64,000 bases of DNA from Kuafuiihalomonas sp050331295 (GTDB taxonomy: Bacteria > Myxococcota > Kuafuiibacteriia > Kuafuiibacteriales > Kuafuiibacteriaceae). The notes beneath the pieces are model-generated. The model did no database searches. It was not told where the DNA came from and worked only from the letters and a program-made list of their open reading frames with translations. The DNA is taken from NCBI GenBank assembly GCA_050331295.1, contig JBHJGZ010000002.1, positions 186,001 through 250,000 on the forward strand, given 5' to 3'. A program made the position numbers and the translations under genes. Positions 1 to 8,885 of this stretch are shown here, piece by piece. Position 1 is the stretch's first letter. Each line of letters begins with the position of its first letter.

Positions 1-363
1 CTGGTGACCTCGCTGATGTGGCTTCCGTACGTGCTCAACATGATCTTGGTGCAGGGGCTGATGGGAGCCATGGGCTACCGGGACGACCTGCCCCCACTGT
101 CGGACTGGGCGATGCGGGCCAAGAAGGCGCACTTCAACGCGATCGAAAACCTGGCGATCTTTGCACCGCTGGTCCTGGCGCTGGCGCTCATCGGAGAGCG
201 TACCGGGTTGGTTGCGACCCTCGTGACCTTGTACCTGGCCTTCCGGGTTCTTCACTACCTGGTGTACACGTTCCGGATTCCCGTCCTTCGGACCTTCACC
301 TTCTTTGGCGGCTGGGGCGTAACGGTTTACTTGGCCATCATTTTGCTCGACAAATCCGCATGA
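1..363 (+). CDS. MAPEG-family membrane protein (5' partial)
   Basis: Small integral membrane protein of the MAPEG superfamily (eicosanoid and glutathione metabolism family). The frame is open to the first base of the window (Leu-Val-Thr). The GTG at base 4 starts inside what is normally the first membrane helix, so the true start probably lies upstream. Visible family features are the first helix ending in WLPYVLN, the loop RAKKAHFNAIENL (the conserved R-A-x-x-A-x-x-N-x-x-E-N pattern) and three more hydrophobic segments near residues 50-72, 75-92 and 98-115. Bacterial members of this type are mostly uncharacterised, so no substrate can be given. The stop lies 5 bases before the next ATG, which suggests co-transcription. 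Confidence 0.8.
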   Translation: MVTSLMWLPYVLNMILVQGLMGAMGYRDDLPPLSDWAMRAKKAHFNAIENLAIFAPLVLALALIGERTGLVATLVTLYLAFRVLHYLVYTFRIPVLRTFTFFGGWGVTVYLAIILLDKSA

Positions 364-367
364 CGTC

Positions 368-1273
368 ATGACGGTGCGCCTCGCCAGCGCCATGTGGGTG
401 TGTTTCGCCACCCCGCTCGGCTGCCTTGCCGACCTCGATGAGAGTGCGTTCAGACGGCGAGCGGAAGCGGCCTATGGCGAGGCCCATCCGGGTTTCACGA
501 TCCATCGGCGCGAAGAGGGCCGAACCCTCTTCGTACGGGCGGATCAGGTCGATGAGCTGGATGTGGAAGCCCTTTGGACGGAGTATCAAGCTTCCGGGCA
601 GAGCAGCCACGTCTTCTTCCGGGAGTGGGTTCAAGCCGAAAAAAGAGAAGCGGAACGCCGGAAGCGCACCCTCTCCCAGGCCGCGTCGGATCTGATCCCC
701 GTGCTCAAGAGCGGCCGTTGGGTCAGGGCTCAAGACTTGGGCGCCATCGGTCCAGAGCGGACCCGAAAGCGGATCCGACCATGGCGGCGCGCCGTCACCG
801 ACGGCTTGTACGTGGTGTTGGGGGTGCCGGAGGAAGGGGTCGGGGTTCGTTATGCGTCGATCCATGAGGTGGAGTCTTCCACCGTTGCCGAAGGGGATTG
901 GCTCGACCGGGCCGTCGCCAACATGGAGAACGATCTGACTCTGGCCGACCAGGGAGAAGAAGTGCGGGACGAGGATGGCGTCTTCTTGGTCTGCGAGTTG
1001 CCCCATGAGCCCCATGTCTCGAGTCTTCTTCTGTCTCCGGCGTTCCGGCGCCGCCTGTTGGAGCGGACCGGTCTTCCTTCCTTGGGGGTGGCGGCCCCGA
1101 TCCGCAGCGTTCTGATTCTTTTCAATCCAAACCGATTCACCGCCATGAAGCCGGTCCGCGCCCGGGCTCACCAGCTCTACGACACCCAGAACCCACCGAC
1201 CTTTCGAGGTCTGCTTCGGCTCGATACGGACTCGATCCACATCTTGGAGCCGCCGTATCCCAAGGGCACGTGA
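368..1273 (+). CDS. DUF1444/YtpQ-like protein
   Basis: 301-residue protein that I place tentatively in the DUF1444 (YtpQ) family. The support is the general pattern: an N-terminal alpha/beta segment (GFTIHRREEGRTLFVR), a central block GLYVVLGVPEEGVGVRYAS, then a helix ending in AVANMENDL, and a C-terminal strand pair FRGLLRLDTDS. The first 22 residues are hydrophobic (VCFATPLGCLA) and could be a weak signal peptide or a mis-set start. A second in-frame ATG lies at residue 9. Function of the family is unknown. It follows the MAPEG gene by 4 bases and its stop overlaps the GTG start of the next gene by four bases, so the three genes probably form one transcript. Confidence 0.6.
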   Translation: MTVRLASAMWVCFATPLGCLADLDESAFRRRAEAAYGEAHPGFTIHRREEGRTLFVRADQVDELDVEALWTEYQASGQSSHVFFREWVQAEKREAERRKRTLSQAASDLIPVLKSGRWVRAQDLGAIGPERTRKRIRPWRRAVTDGLYVVLGVPEEGVGVRYASIHEVESSTVAEGDWLDRAVANMENDLTLADQGEEVRDEDGVFLVCELPHEPHVSSLLLSPAFRRRLLERTGLPSLGVAAPIRSVLILFNPNRFTAMKPVRARAHQLYDTQNPPTFRGLLRLDTDSIHILEPPYPKGT

Positions 1274-2445
1274 CGACGGACGCGTATTGGCACGACCCGG
1301 GCCTCATGGTTCGGCTCGGGGCTCCGGTCGATTCCAAAACCTTCGATCTGGCCGTGGTGGGTCTCGGGGGCTCGGGTCTCTCCGCCATCCACGCCGGTCT
1401 CGAACGAGGGTGGACCGTCGTGGGCGTGGACGCGGTCGGTGTGGCGGCGGGGGCGGCCGGACGCAACGGGGGCTTTCTCTTGAAGGGTCTCGCGCCCTTT
1501 TACCACGATGCCCGGACGCTTCTGGGGCGATCTCTGGCGAGCCGGCTGTATGCGGCCACCGAGAAGCATCTCCTTCGGATGGAGGCTCAGACCCCCGACG
1601 ATGTGCGGCTGGTGGGCTCACTCCGGCGCGCCGAGTCGGAACCGGAACGGGAAGACTGCGCAAGACATCTGGAAGCACTCCAGGAGGACGGCTTTCAAGG
1701 AAGCTGGGTCCGGGAACCCGAGGGAACGGGTCTTCTGATTCCGGGTGATGGGGTCTTTCATCCGGTCGCCCGATGTGTCCGGCTCGCCCGACGGGCCCAG
1801 GACCGGGGGGCGCGTCTTCTCCGTGCCCGTGTCGACGCTCTCGAACCTGGTGTGCTGCGGACGCCGACCGGTCCGGTTCGGGCACGCCGGGTCTTGGTCG
1901 CGGTCGATGGAGGTCTGGAAGCGCTGCTGCCGCCGACGACGCCGAGTACGAAAGAGGCTTTCGGCTTCGACCCGATGCCGGTGGCGACTCGGCTTCAGAT
2001 GCTGGCGACCGCGCCCGACCCGGTGCTCCGGACTCGATACGCGGTCTACAGTCGATACGGCTACGATTACTGGCAGCAGCGGAGGGACGGAAGAATCCTC
2101 TTGGGTGGTGGACGGGACGTCGGAGGGTCGAGCGAACGCACCCCTTCACTCGAAACGACGGCCGAGGTGCAAGACTACTTGACAGAAGTGCTGCGAAAGA
2201 CGCTCCGAAGTCCGGTCGCAGTGACGCACCGTTGGGCGGGGACGGTCTCATACGCCCGGAGGCCGGTCTTCCGGCTGGAACCGGGATGCGCCTTCGTAGG
2301 AGCCTATTCCGGCACCGGCAACGTCCTCGGATCCCTGATGGCGGAAGCCGCAGTGTCGTGCCTGGCTGGTGCCCCGTCCGAAACGGCACACCTTCTGCGG
2401 GAGATGGCCTCGGCGGACCTCGGAGAGGTGCGTGCTCCGGACTGA
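1270..2445 (+). CDS. FAD-dependent amine/amino-acid oxidoreductase (DAO family)
   Basis: 391-residue flavoprotein of the D-amino-acid-oxidase (DAO) superfamily, closest in layout to gamma-glutamylputrescine oxidase and glycine/sarcosine oxidases. The N-terminal dinucleotide-binding strand-turn-helix is visible as VVGLGGSGLSAIHAGLERG, followed by the FAD-contacting AAGAAGRNGGFLL. The C-terminal flavin-binding loop is GAYSGTGNVLGS near residue 345. Expected reaction: oxidative deamination or demethylation of an amine with H2O2 release; the substrate cannot be deduced. The GTG start overlaps the TGA of the upstream gene. The gene converges on mevalonate kinase with only an 18-base gap, nearly all of it a palindrome. 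Confidence 0.8.
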   Translation: MTTDAYWHDPGLMVRLGAPVDSKTFDLAVVGLGGSGLSAIHAGLERGWTVVGVDAVGVAAGAAGRNGGFLLKGLAPFYHDARTLLGRSLASRLYAATEKHLLRMEAQTPDDVRLVGSLRRAESEPEREDCARHLEALQEDGFQGSWVREPEGTGLLIPGDGVFHPVARCVRLARRAQDRGARLLRARVDALEPGVLRTPTGPVRARRVLVAVDGGLEALLPPTTPSTKEAFGFDPMPVATRLQMLATAPDPVLRTRYAVYSRYGYDYWQQRRDGRILLGGGRDVGGSSERTPSLETTAEVQDYLTEVLRKTLRSPVAVTHRWAGTVSYARRPVFRLEPGCAFVGAYSGTGNVLGSLMAEAAVSCLAGAPSETAHLLREMASADLGEVRAPD

Positions 2446-2463
2446 GGGGCTCCGCGGAGCCGG
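2446..2463. terminator. Palindromic hairpin between convergent genes
   Basis: The 18 bases between the flavoprotein stop and the mevalonate kinase stop contain a perfect 14-bp palindrome, GGCTCCGCGGAGCC (2448-2461). A stem-loop here could end transcription in both directions. There is no T tract, so intrinsic termination is not certain. Confidence 0.4.
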
Positions 2464-3414
2464 TTATCCGCCGGCCGTGGACGGTGCCACGCGCTCGACC
2501 CAGCCCGCGATGGACGCGAGGCCGAGTTCGGCCCGGGCGGCTTCCGCGGCTTTTCGGCTGGGAAACAGCGCGATGAACGCGCCGCCTTCCCCTCCCGCCC
2601 CGCTCATCTTGGATCCGAGGGCGCCTCCGTGCCGCGTCAACTGGACGGCGCGTTCGACGTCCGAGCCCACCAGACCCAGACCCGAGAGCACGCCGTGCGC
2701 CAGGTTCATGCTGTCGCCGATGGCGTCCAATTCACCCTTCCTGATGCCTTTGGCGCCGACGATGGCCGCCTCACCGAGCACGTCCATCGCGGCCTTCACC
2801 AAGGAGGGGCTCTTCTTCTTCATCTCTGCGACACGGTTCACGCTTTGACGGGTGCCGCCGTGTGAACCCGCAGTCCCCACCAAGAAGAAGAGGGCCTTGG
2901 CGGGGAGCACGGACCGTATCTCGGGCTTGCCTCGACCGTGTTCGCGATGGAACTGGATCATGCCCTCGGAAAGGCAGATGGCGGGATCGACGCCCGACGG
3001 CTTCGAGTGGGCGACGCGCTCCACGTTGATGATCCTCTTGAGGGTCAGCTCGGGGTCGTGCGAATCACGGTTTTCCAGCTCGCTGCGGGCTCGGTGAAGG
3101 GCGACCGCGAGGGCCGCAGAGGAGCCGAACCCGCTCATGGGCGGGAAGCCGAAATGCACGTCGACGTCGGCCTTCGCGAACCAGGGACCCAGCGCCTGCT
3201 CGATGAGCTCACGGGGCGAGGCCGCGTTTTTGGGGGCCGGGACCTCGACGTCGTCCGACGTGGTGAGGCTGATGTGGCCGTCGCCGGGTCGCACCTCGAC
3301 GCTGATGGTTCGCCCCAGCGGGAAGCCGATGGCCGGACTGCCGTAAACGACTGCGTGTTCGCCGAACAGGATGACCTTACCCGGGGCCTCGCTGGTGACG
3401 GCTTGAAAGCTCAT
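2464..3414 (-). CDS. mvk: Mevalonate kinase (GHMP kinase family)
   Basis: 316-residue GHMP kinase that matches mevalonate kinase, which phosphorylates mevalonate with ATP on the way to isopentenyl diphosphate. All three family motifs are present: PGKVILFGEHAVVYG at residues 11-25, the phosphate-binding PPMSGFGSSAA near residue 92, and the C-terminal KMSGAGGEGGAFIAL. The length is typical. No other mevalonate-pathway gene is in this window. It is transcribed divergently from ppk with only 35 bases between the start codons, so the promoters must overlap or lie inside the neighbouring genes. Another small-molecule kinase of the family is possible, but the N-terminal motif with HAVVYG is characteristic of mevalonate kinase. 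Confidence 0.87.
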   Translation of the reverse strand: MSFQAVTSEAPGKVILFGEHAVVYGSPAIGFPLGRTISVEVRPGDGHISLTTSDDVEVPAPKNAASPRELIEQALGPWFAKADVDVHFGFPPMSGFGSSAALAVALHRARSELENRDSHDPELTLKRIINVERVAHSKPSGVDPAICLSEGMIQFHREHGRGKPEIRSVLPAKALFFLVGTAGSHGGTRQSVNRVAEMKKKSPSLVKAAMDVLGEAAIVGAKGIRKGELDAIGDSMNLAHGVLSGLGLVGSDVERAVQLTRHGGALGSKMSGAGGEGGAFIALFPSRKAAEAARAELGLASIAGWVERVAPSTAGG

Positions 3415-3449
3415 CTTCCAGGGGCGCGTGGGTAGCCTGGAGCCGGGCG

Positions 3450-5546
3450 ATGCGCAAGACTCGAGGGTCCGTGTCGGCCGAAAGTGTCCCTGCTCGATTT
3501 GGAAATCGAGAGCTCAGCTTTCTGGAGTTCAACCAGCGGATCGTGGAGGAGGCCAGGCAGCCGTCGGTGCCGCTGCTCGAACGTCTGAAATTCGCGGCCA
3601 TCGTGGGCGCCAACCTCGACGAGTTCTTCATGGTCCGGGTCGCCGGCCTCAAGCAGCAGCGAAAAAGTGGCGTTCTCGAAACCGGGCCGGACGGGATGCT
3701 TCCGGGCGAGCAGCTCCGCCGGATCACCGCGCGGGTTTCGAAACAGGTCCTGGACGTGGAGGATGTCTTGCTGAACGACCTCTTCCCCCGCCTCGAGCAG
3801 GAGGGTGTTCGAATCGGGGGGGTCAGCGATCTCGACGTCGAGCAACGGGTTCAGATTCGGCGGGTATTCGATCACCAGCTCTTTCCGATGCTCACCCCTC
3901 TCGCGGTGGATCCTGGGCATCCCTTTCCTCTCCTCAAGAACCGCGCTCTGAACCTGGCGGTCCATCTGTTGCCGGAGGATTCGGTCGGGGACGCGGTTCC
4001 ACTGTTGGCGGTGGTGCAGGTACCCAGTCCACTGGGGCGTTTCATCGATATGGACCGCCTACCTGAGTCCGCGGGACCTACCGAGCTTTCGGTAGTTCTG
4101 GTGGAAGACGTGATCCGGCACTTCGCCAGCGCTTTGTTCCCGGGCATGCGCATCTTGGAATGTGCGCCGTTTCGCGTGCTGCGGAACTGGGATCTCTTCT
4201 TCGACCAGGACGAGCAAGACGACCTGCTGGAGGTGATTCGTAAGGGCCTCCGGCGTCGCTGGCGCTTGGACGCGGTCCGGTTGGAGGTGGCCCAGGAAGC
4301 AACGCCCCGGCTGGTGGAGCGACTTCGAACGTCCCTGGCCCTCCTCCCGGCCGATGTTCAGCGGCATCGAGCTCCACTCGCTTGGGCCGACCTGCATCAG
4401 GTGCTCGACATGGTAGGACGCTCGGATCTGCGGGACCCTCCCTTTCAAGGTATCGCGACGGTCCGATTCGAAGAAGAGCAGGTGTTCGACCGTCTGAAAG
4501 CGTCGGACATCCTCTTGCACCATCCCTACGAGTCCTATGCGCCGGTCTTGGAGTTCATGGAGCGGGCCGCGGAGGATCCGCAGGTCCTGGCGATCAAGCA
4601 AACCCTGTATCGGGTCAACCGGGATTCCACGCTCCTCAAGATCCTCATCCGCGCAGCGGAAAACGGAAAACAGGTGACCGCTCTGGTGGAGCTTCAGGCT
4701 CGGTTCGACGAGGAGACCAACATGGAATGGGCCCGTCGCCTCGAGGAGTCCGGAGTACACGTCATGTACGGCCTCCTGGGTCTCAAGACCCACTGCAACG
4801 TCGCCATGGTGGTCCGACGCGAGCCGGAGGGCATCCGCCGCTACGTGCACCTGGGCACCGGGAACTACAATGAGAAGACGGCCAGCATTTACTCGGACCT
4901 CTCGTTTTTTACCGCCCGCGAAGACGTGGGGCAGGATGTCTCGACCCTGTTCAACCTCCTGACCGGTCATTCCGCTGCACCCATCTGGAAGAAGCTGACG
5001 GTGGCTCCCCTCAACCTTCGAGCCGCTCTGATCGAACGCATCGATGCGGCGGCTCGGATGTCCGCCGACGGGGGACGAGCGTCCCTGACCATCAAGACCA
5101 ATGCCCTCGTCGATCCGGAAACGATCCAAGCCCTGGTGCGGGCGGCCAGCGCGGGCGCTCGGGTCGTGCTGATGGTCCGCGGCCCGTGCACCCTGCTTCC
5201 CGGCGATGAAGGGGTGGAGGTGCGAAACATCGTCGACCGATTCCTCGAGCACTCTCGAATCTTCCATTTTCACCTGAATGGACGGGACGAGGTCTTTCTC
5301 ACCTCGACCGACGTGATGCCGCGGAACTTCGACAAACGGGTCGAGGTGATGGTTCCGGTCGAGGATCCAGAGCTCCGAGGTCGAATCATCGACGAGATCC
5401 TCGCCTTCGAACTCCGGGATGAGGCGAAAGCGGCGGTCCTCCAACCGGATGGGCGGTTCAAGCCCATCGGACGAACCACCGGCTTTCGGGCACAGGTGGC
5501 CTTCATGCAGCGGGCGAGGCAGCGAGATGCATCGCGTTCGAGTTGA
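3450..5546 (+). CDS. ppk: Polyphosphate kinase 1
   Basis: 698-residue PPK1, which makes long-chain polyphosphate from ATP reversibly. The N-terminal domain is recognisable from NRELSFLEFNQRIVEEA and ANLDEFFMVRVAGLK. The catalytic domain holds the two conserved histidine segments GLLGLKTHCNVAMV and YVHLGTGNYNEKTA; by homology the His of the second is the one phosphorylated during catalysis. The C-terminal HKD-like domain includes FLEHSRIFHF and NFDKRVEVM. Length agrees with the family (about 690-710). The ATG at 3450 leaves about 20 extra residues before the conserved core, and a GTG a few codons later could be the start instead. Confidence 0.95.
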   Translation: MRKTRGSVSAESVPARFGNRELSFLEFNQRIVEEARQPSVPLLERLKFAAIVGANLDEFFMVRVAGLKQQRKSGVLETGPDGMLPGEQLRRITARVSKQVLDVEDVLLNDLFPRLEQEGVRIGGVSDLDVEQRVQIRRVFDHQLFPMLTPLAVDPGHPFPLLKNRALNLAVHLLPEDSVGDAVPLLAVVQVPSPLGRFIDMDRLPESAGPTELSVVLVEDVIRHFASALFPGMRILECAPFRVLRNWDLFFDQDEQDDLLEVIRKGLRRRWRLDAVRLEVAQEATPRLVERLRTSLALLPADVQRHRAPLAWADLHQVLDMVGRSDLRDPPFQGIATVRFEEEQVFDRLKASDILLHHPYESYAPVLEFMERAAEDPQVLAIKQTLYRVNRDSTLLKILIRAAENGKQVTALVELQARFDEETNMEWARRLEESGVHVMYGLLGLKTHCNVAMVVRREPEGIRRYVHLGTGNYNEKTASIYSDLSFFTAREDVGQDVSTLFNLLTGHSAAPIWKKLTVAPLNLRAALIERIDAAARMSADGGRASLTIKTNALVDPETIQALVRAASAGARVVLMVRGPCTLLPGDEGVEVRNIVDRFLEHSRIFHFHLNGRDEVFLTSTDVMPRNFDKRVEVMVPVEDPELRGRIIDEILAFELRDEAKAAVLQPDGRFKPIGRTTGFRAQVAFMQRARQRDASRSS

Positions 5547-5598
5547 CTGCGCCCCACGAGTTGGGCGGTAATCCCAAATCCTTGAGGTCGCACAACCG

Positions 5599-6600
5599 AT
5601 GATCGTTGACCTTCACGTTAGTCTCGACACGCCCGAGGGCACCCCTGTGCCCCCGGATACTTTGATCCAATCCGCGAAGGCCGCTGGTCTGGACGGCTTG
5701 GTCCTATCGAGCGCCCAGGGCTTGAGCTTCGACATCGAGCCCTATCGGTCGGCGGCCATCGCCGCGGACCTTCGCGTATTCATGGGTGCGAGGGTGCAGA
5801 CCAATCGCGGACTGATCCTCTGCATCATGCCCCCGGGTTACGTCCTTTCCGACGATTTCGCCGACCGGGCGCCGGACGGCGATCTTTACGATGCGGCATC
5901 GGTGGTGGACGCGGTGGAACATGCCAACGGGGTAACGGTGGCGCTGAGGCCGTACGACCGAGATCTGCAGCACCCCATGGGGGATCATCTGTTTTCGCTC
6001 CAGGGCTTGGTGGCGTGCGAAGTCGCCAACGGTCAGCTTTCCGAGATCGCCAACGACCTGGCGCTCGAAGCCGCCACCAACATGGACATGCCGTGCGTGG
6101 GGAGCAGCTCTGCCCTGGGTACCGAAGGCCTCGGGACCGCAGCCACGTTGTTTCGGTATCCGGTCGCCACCGAGGCTGAGCTTTGCGATGCCTTGCGCGA
6201 CGGTGCGTGTTGGCCGGTCACCTTTTCGGACGAGCTTCCGGCCGAGCCACCCCGTCGAAGCCGCGGCGCTGGGGCTCGGTCCGGAGGCTCCGGGGCTTCC
6301 GGTGGGCGGTCCTCGGCACGAAACGAGCGGGGCGCGAGCCGGGGCGACCGAGGGCGCGGACGTCGACGTCGCAAGCCGGCCGGAGGGACCGGCCGGGACG
6401 GGGTCGGCAACACCGCTCGAGGACGCTCTGCCGACCTTCCGGACGACGTGGGGAACCGGGCACGCCCGGATGAGCAGAACCTCCCATCCGATGACGTGGG
6501 CAACCGCCTGGCGCCCGGAGAGAGCTCGCCGCTTCGTCCGTCCCCCCGTACCGTCCCGGAGGAAGTGGAGTCCGACGACGACAACTTCGGCAATCGCTGA
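5599..6600 (+). CDS. Degenerate PHP-domain-like protein with Arg/Gly-rich tail
   Basis: 333-residue protein in two parts. Residues 1-215 look like a PHP (polymerase and histidinol phosphatase) fold, with MIVDLHVSLD at the N-terminus, a GLDGLVLS strand and the expected alternation of strands and helices. However, almost every metal ligand seems replaced: D-x-H-x-S instead of D-x-H-x-H, LSSAQ where TDHN is usual, GARV for GxE, LRPY for xHPY, and GSSSA where GSDAH is usual. Residues 216-333 are low complexity, Arg/Gly/Ser-rich, then carry repeated D-x-V-G-N-R/T motifs ending with DNFGNR at the C-terminus. It follows ppk by 52 bases. Probably a non-catalytic, perhaps nucleic-acid-binding protein; function unknown. 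Confidence 0.65.
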   Translation: MIVDLHVSLDTPEGTPVPPDTLIQSAKAAGLDGLVLSSAQGLSFDIEPYRSAAIAADLRVFMGARVQTNRGLILCIMPPGYVLSDDFADRAPDGDLYDAASVVDAVEHANGVTVALRPYDRDLQHPMGDHLFSLQGLVACEVANGQLSEIANDLALEAATNMDMPCVGSSSALGTEGLGTAATLFRYPVATEAELCDALRDGACWPVTFSDELPAEPPRRSRGAGARSGGSGASGGRSSARNERGASRGDRGRGRRRRKPAGGTGRDGVGNTARGRSADLPDDVGNRARPDEQNLPSDDVGNRLAPGESSPLRPSPRTVPEEVESDDDNFGNR

Positions 6601-8826
6601 TCAAAGGGCGTCGGCGTATCGGGCTCGGAGCAGATATGCCGCGCACTCCGCCGTGCAGGCCTCCGGGTAGCCAAACCGACTCTGCATCACGGCGAGCGTG
6701 TTGGCGGCGTCGTCGCTGTGGACGTCCTCGCCAACGTGATCGAGGAGCCCCCGCAGTTGACGCGCGATGACCTTCTTCTGTCGGCGATAGTAGTCCTCTT
6801 CCAGTCGCGAAATGTAGCTTTCGAACAGGTCTCGATAGCGGGGCTGCTCCCCCGAGTGCTCCAGGCTCCATGCGCCGATCCGGCCGATGATGGAGCGCCG
6901 GAAGTCGTTTCGGTCTTCATTTTCGGCCAGGAGAACGTCTTCGACCTCCTTCATGAGATCGGGATCCGGGTCGACATACTGTCCGGTCACCCGATCGAGC
7001 AGCTTCTCTTTCTTGAGGAAGGTGGAGACGTGAACCACGTATCGGCCAAAGAGATCCTCGTACCGAGCTTCCTCGACCAGCCCCATCGAGAGACGCAGCT
7101 CTTCGTCCAGCATGTCGGTCCACCATTGTGCGACCTGGTCGATGAATCGGGCGTTGTCGTGATAGCCGTTGCGCGGCTCCTGCTGAAGGAAGTCGTACAA
7201 GCTCGGGTCGCGCACCAGCTGACGCAGCTCTTCGAAAACTGGGAGCGGAGTCAGCGTCTTGAAGTCGGGGTGATGAGCGGCATTCAGGATCACCGTTCGC
7301 ATTTCCCGCGCCGAAGCGCCGAGACGTCCTTCGTACAACGGCACGTTCTCGTACTCGCGCCACAGGTCTTCGAGCGAACGCGCGACCTCCCGAGCGTCCT
7401 GGGCGCTGACCCATTCGGGTGAGATGCCTTCATCGTAGAGTCGGAGCTTTTCGAGGGGTCTCATGCGCTTGTAGATGCTGCGCAGCGGTTCCTGAAAATG
7501 GTCGGGCTCCGGGCATTTCAATCGGGAAAGCACCGCCCACATCGCGGCGACCTCCACGACGTGAGGTGCAAGGTCCTTGGTCACCGTGCGAGGCGTGATC
7601 TGCTTCTGATAGATTTGGACCTCGTCCGAGAATCGGCGGAGATACGGCACGCGGACCAGCTCGAACCGAGCCTTGAAGGACATCCAATCTGGATGCTCCT
7701 TGAAAGCGTCCAGATATTTTTCGTTGGTGGATGCGATCAGAACCTCGTCCAGATCAATTTTGAACTGCGGAAGGGACGCCGTTGCCTCCTCGCTGGTGCT
7801 GAGCAGATACTTGTACGCTTCTGCCGGTCGTTTCAGGAGATCGGAGAACTCGAGAAGACCACGATTGGCGTTCACCAGTGGACCGTGAAGCTCGTAGAGC
7901 GGCACGGTTTGGAGAGGTCGAGGAAGATTGGCCACCGACCGGTCGGCGGTGATTTGCCGCGCTTCGGCGTCGACGTGCATTTGGGGTTCGATCGTGGCGA
8001 TCCCTTCTCCATACCGAAGGGAGAAATAGAACCGTTCGATCTGAACGTGGCGGAGGACCGCTTCGTGGTCGCCATCGTTGGCCAACAGGAGCGCGTCATA
8101 GATGGCGCGATCCTTGGGGGACAGACCCCCGGCCACGATGTACCGAGACAAAACGAAATCCGACGGAATCTTTCCTTCTTCCTTGAGCCGAGCGAGGAAT
8201 CGATTTCGTTCGGCGAGGGGGATCAGGAACACCGGATGGTCACGCATCTCGCACGGCATCCGCGCATCGACCTGCTCCGGAGAGAGATGGGCGTAGCTGT
8301 CGGTCCGGGAGGGAAGGTCGGCCGCGCTTCCGAAACCCAATTTGCTCTTCAGGATCTTCTCCGACGGAAAGATCCAAGCGTACCGATAGAGCGCGCCTTC
8401 CGGCGTTCGGGAGTAAGCCTCCATGCCGCGCTGGATGCAGTGGATGATGGAACTCTTCGATGACCCGTTCGGGCCGTGCAGTACGATGAGACGTGAGACC
8501 CGACCGTCGCGCACGAAGTTGATGAGGAGGCGATAGATCTCGTTTTGAACCGACTCTTGCCCCGCCACCCGGCCGTCGCCGTCCGCCCAAGGCGCATCGA
8601 ACAGGCGGAATCGGCGAACGGTTCCGGTGGGAAGCCGGCGTTGTTCGGTTCCGAAGTAGTCGAAGACGTCTCGGATGTATTGCGCCGCGCTGCGGAGATT
8701 TCGGGTCGGATTGTCGGCCAGGAGCTTGAACCATTCCGAGAAGCCGAGAAGCGCTCGGTCCTCGGCAAATGAACGACGAACGCTGGATGAGAGATCTTTC
8801 AAGATGTCGTGGGAACGATCCGACAC
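6601..8826 (-). CDS. prkA: PrkA-family serine protein kinase / AAA+ protein
   Basis: 741-residue PrkA-type protein: an N-terminal AAA+ ATPase domain followed by a C-terminal kinase-like domain. PrkA proteins (E. coli YeaG) act in stress and stationary-phase responses. Visible are FSEWFKLLADNPTRNLRSA at the start, the Walker A GPNGSSKSS near residue 118 and the characteristic YAHLSPEQ and IASTNEKYL segments. The frame stays open up to 9336, but that extension overlaps another gene and lacks family similarity. I chose the GTG at 8826 because conservation begins just after it. At 741 residues it is about 100 longer than the common 630-650. The usual partners YeaH and SpoVR are not next to it. 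Confidence 0.85.
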   Translation of the reverse strand: MSDRSHDILKDLSSSVRRSFAEDRALLGFSEWFKLLADNPTRNLRSAAQYIRDVFDYFGTEQRRLPTGTVRRFRLFDAPWADGDGRVAGQESVQNEIYRLLINFVRDGRVSRLIVLHGPNGSSKSSIIHCIQRGMEAYSRTPEGALYRYAWIFPSEKILKSKLGFGSAADLPSRTDSYAHLSPEQVDARMPCEMRDHPVFLIPLAERNRFLARLKEEGKIPSDFVLSRYIVAGGLSPKDRAIYDALLLANDGDHEAVLRHVQIERFYFSLRYGEGIATIEPQMHVDAEARQITADRSVANLPRPLQTVPLYELHGPLVNANRGLLEFSDLLKRPAEAYKYLLSTSEEATASLPQFKIDLDEVLIASTNEKYLDAFKEHPDWMSFKARFELVRVPYLRRFSDEVQIYQKQITPRTVTKDLAPHVVEVAAMWAVLSRLKCPEPDHFQEPLRSIYKRMRPLEKLRLYDEGISPEWVSAQDAREVARSLEDLWREYENVPLYEGRLGASAREMRTVILNAAHHPDFKTLTPLPVFEELRQLVRDPSLYDFLQQEPRNGYHDNARFIDQVAQWWTDMLDEELRLSMGLVEEARYEDLFGRYVVHVSTFLKKEKLLDRVTGQYVDPDPDLMKEVEDVLLAENEDRNDFRRSIIGRIGAWSLEHSGEQPRYRDLFESYISRLEEDYYRRQKKVIARQLRGLLDHVGEDVHSDDAANTLAVMQSRFGYPEACTAECAAYLLRARYADAL

Positions 8827-8885
8827 GTCTTGTCGAATAGCGCGCCTCGGCGAAGGCTCCAAGGCGGAAGGGATTCGGGGCCCGG

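Noticed and set aside
4059..5444. 461-codon open frame antisense to ppk
   Set aside because: Its residues follow the mirrored codon pattern of ppk, with no domain and no ribosome site.
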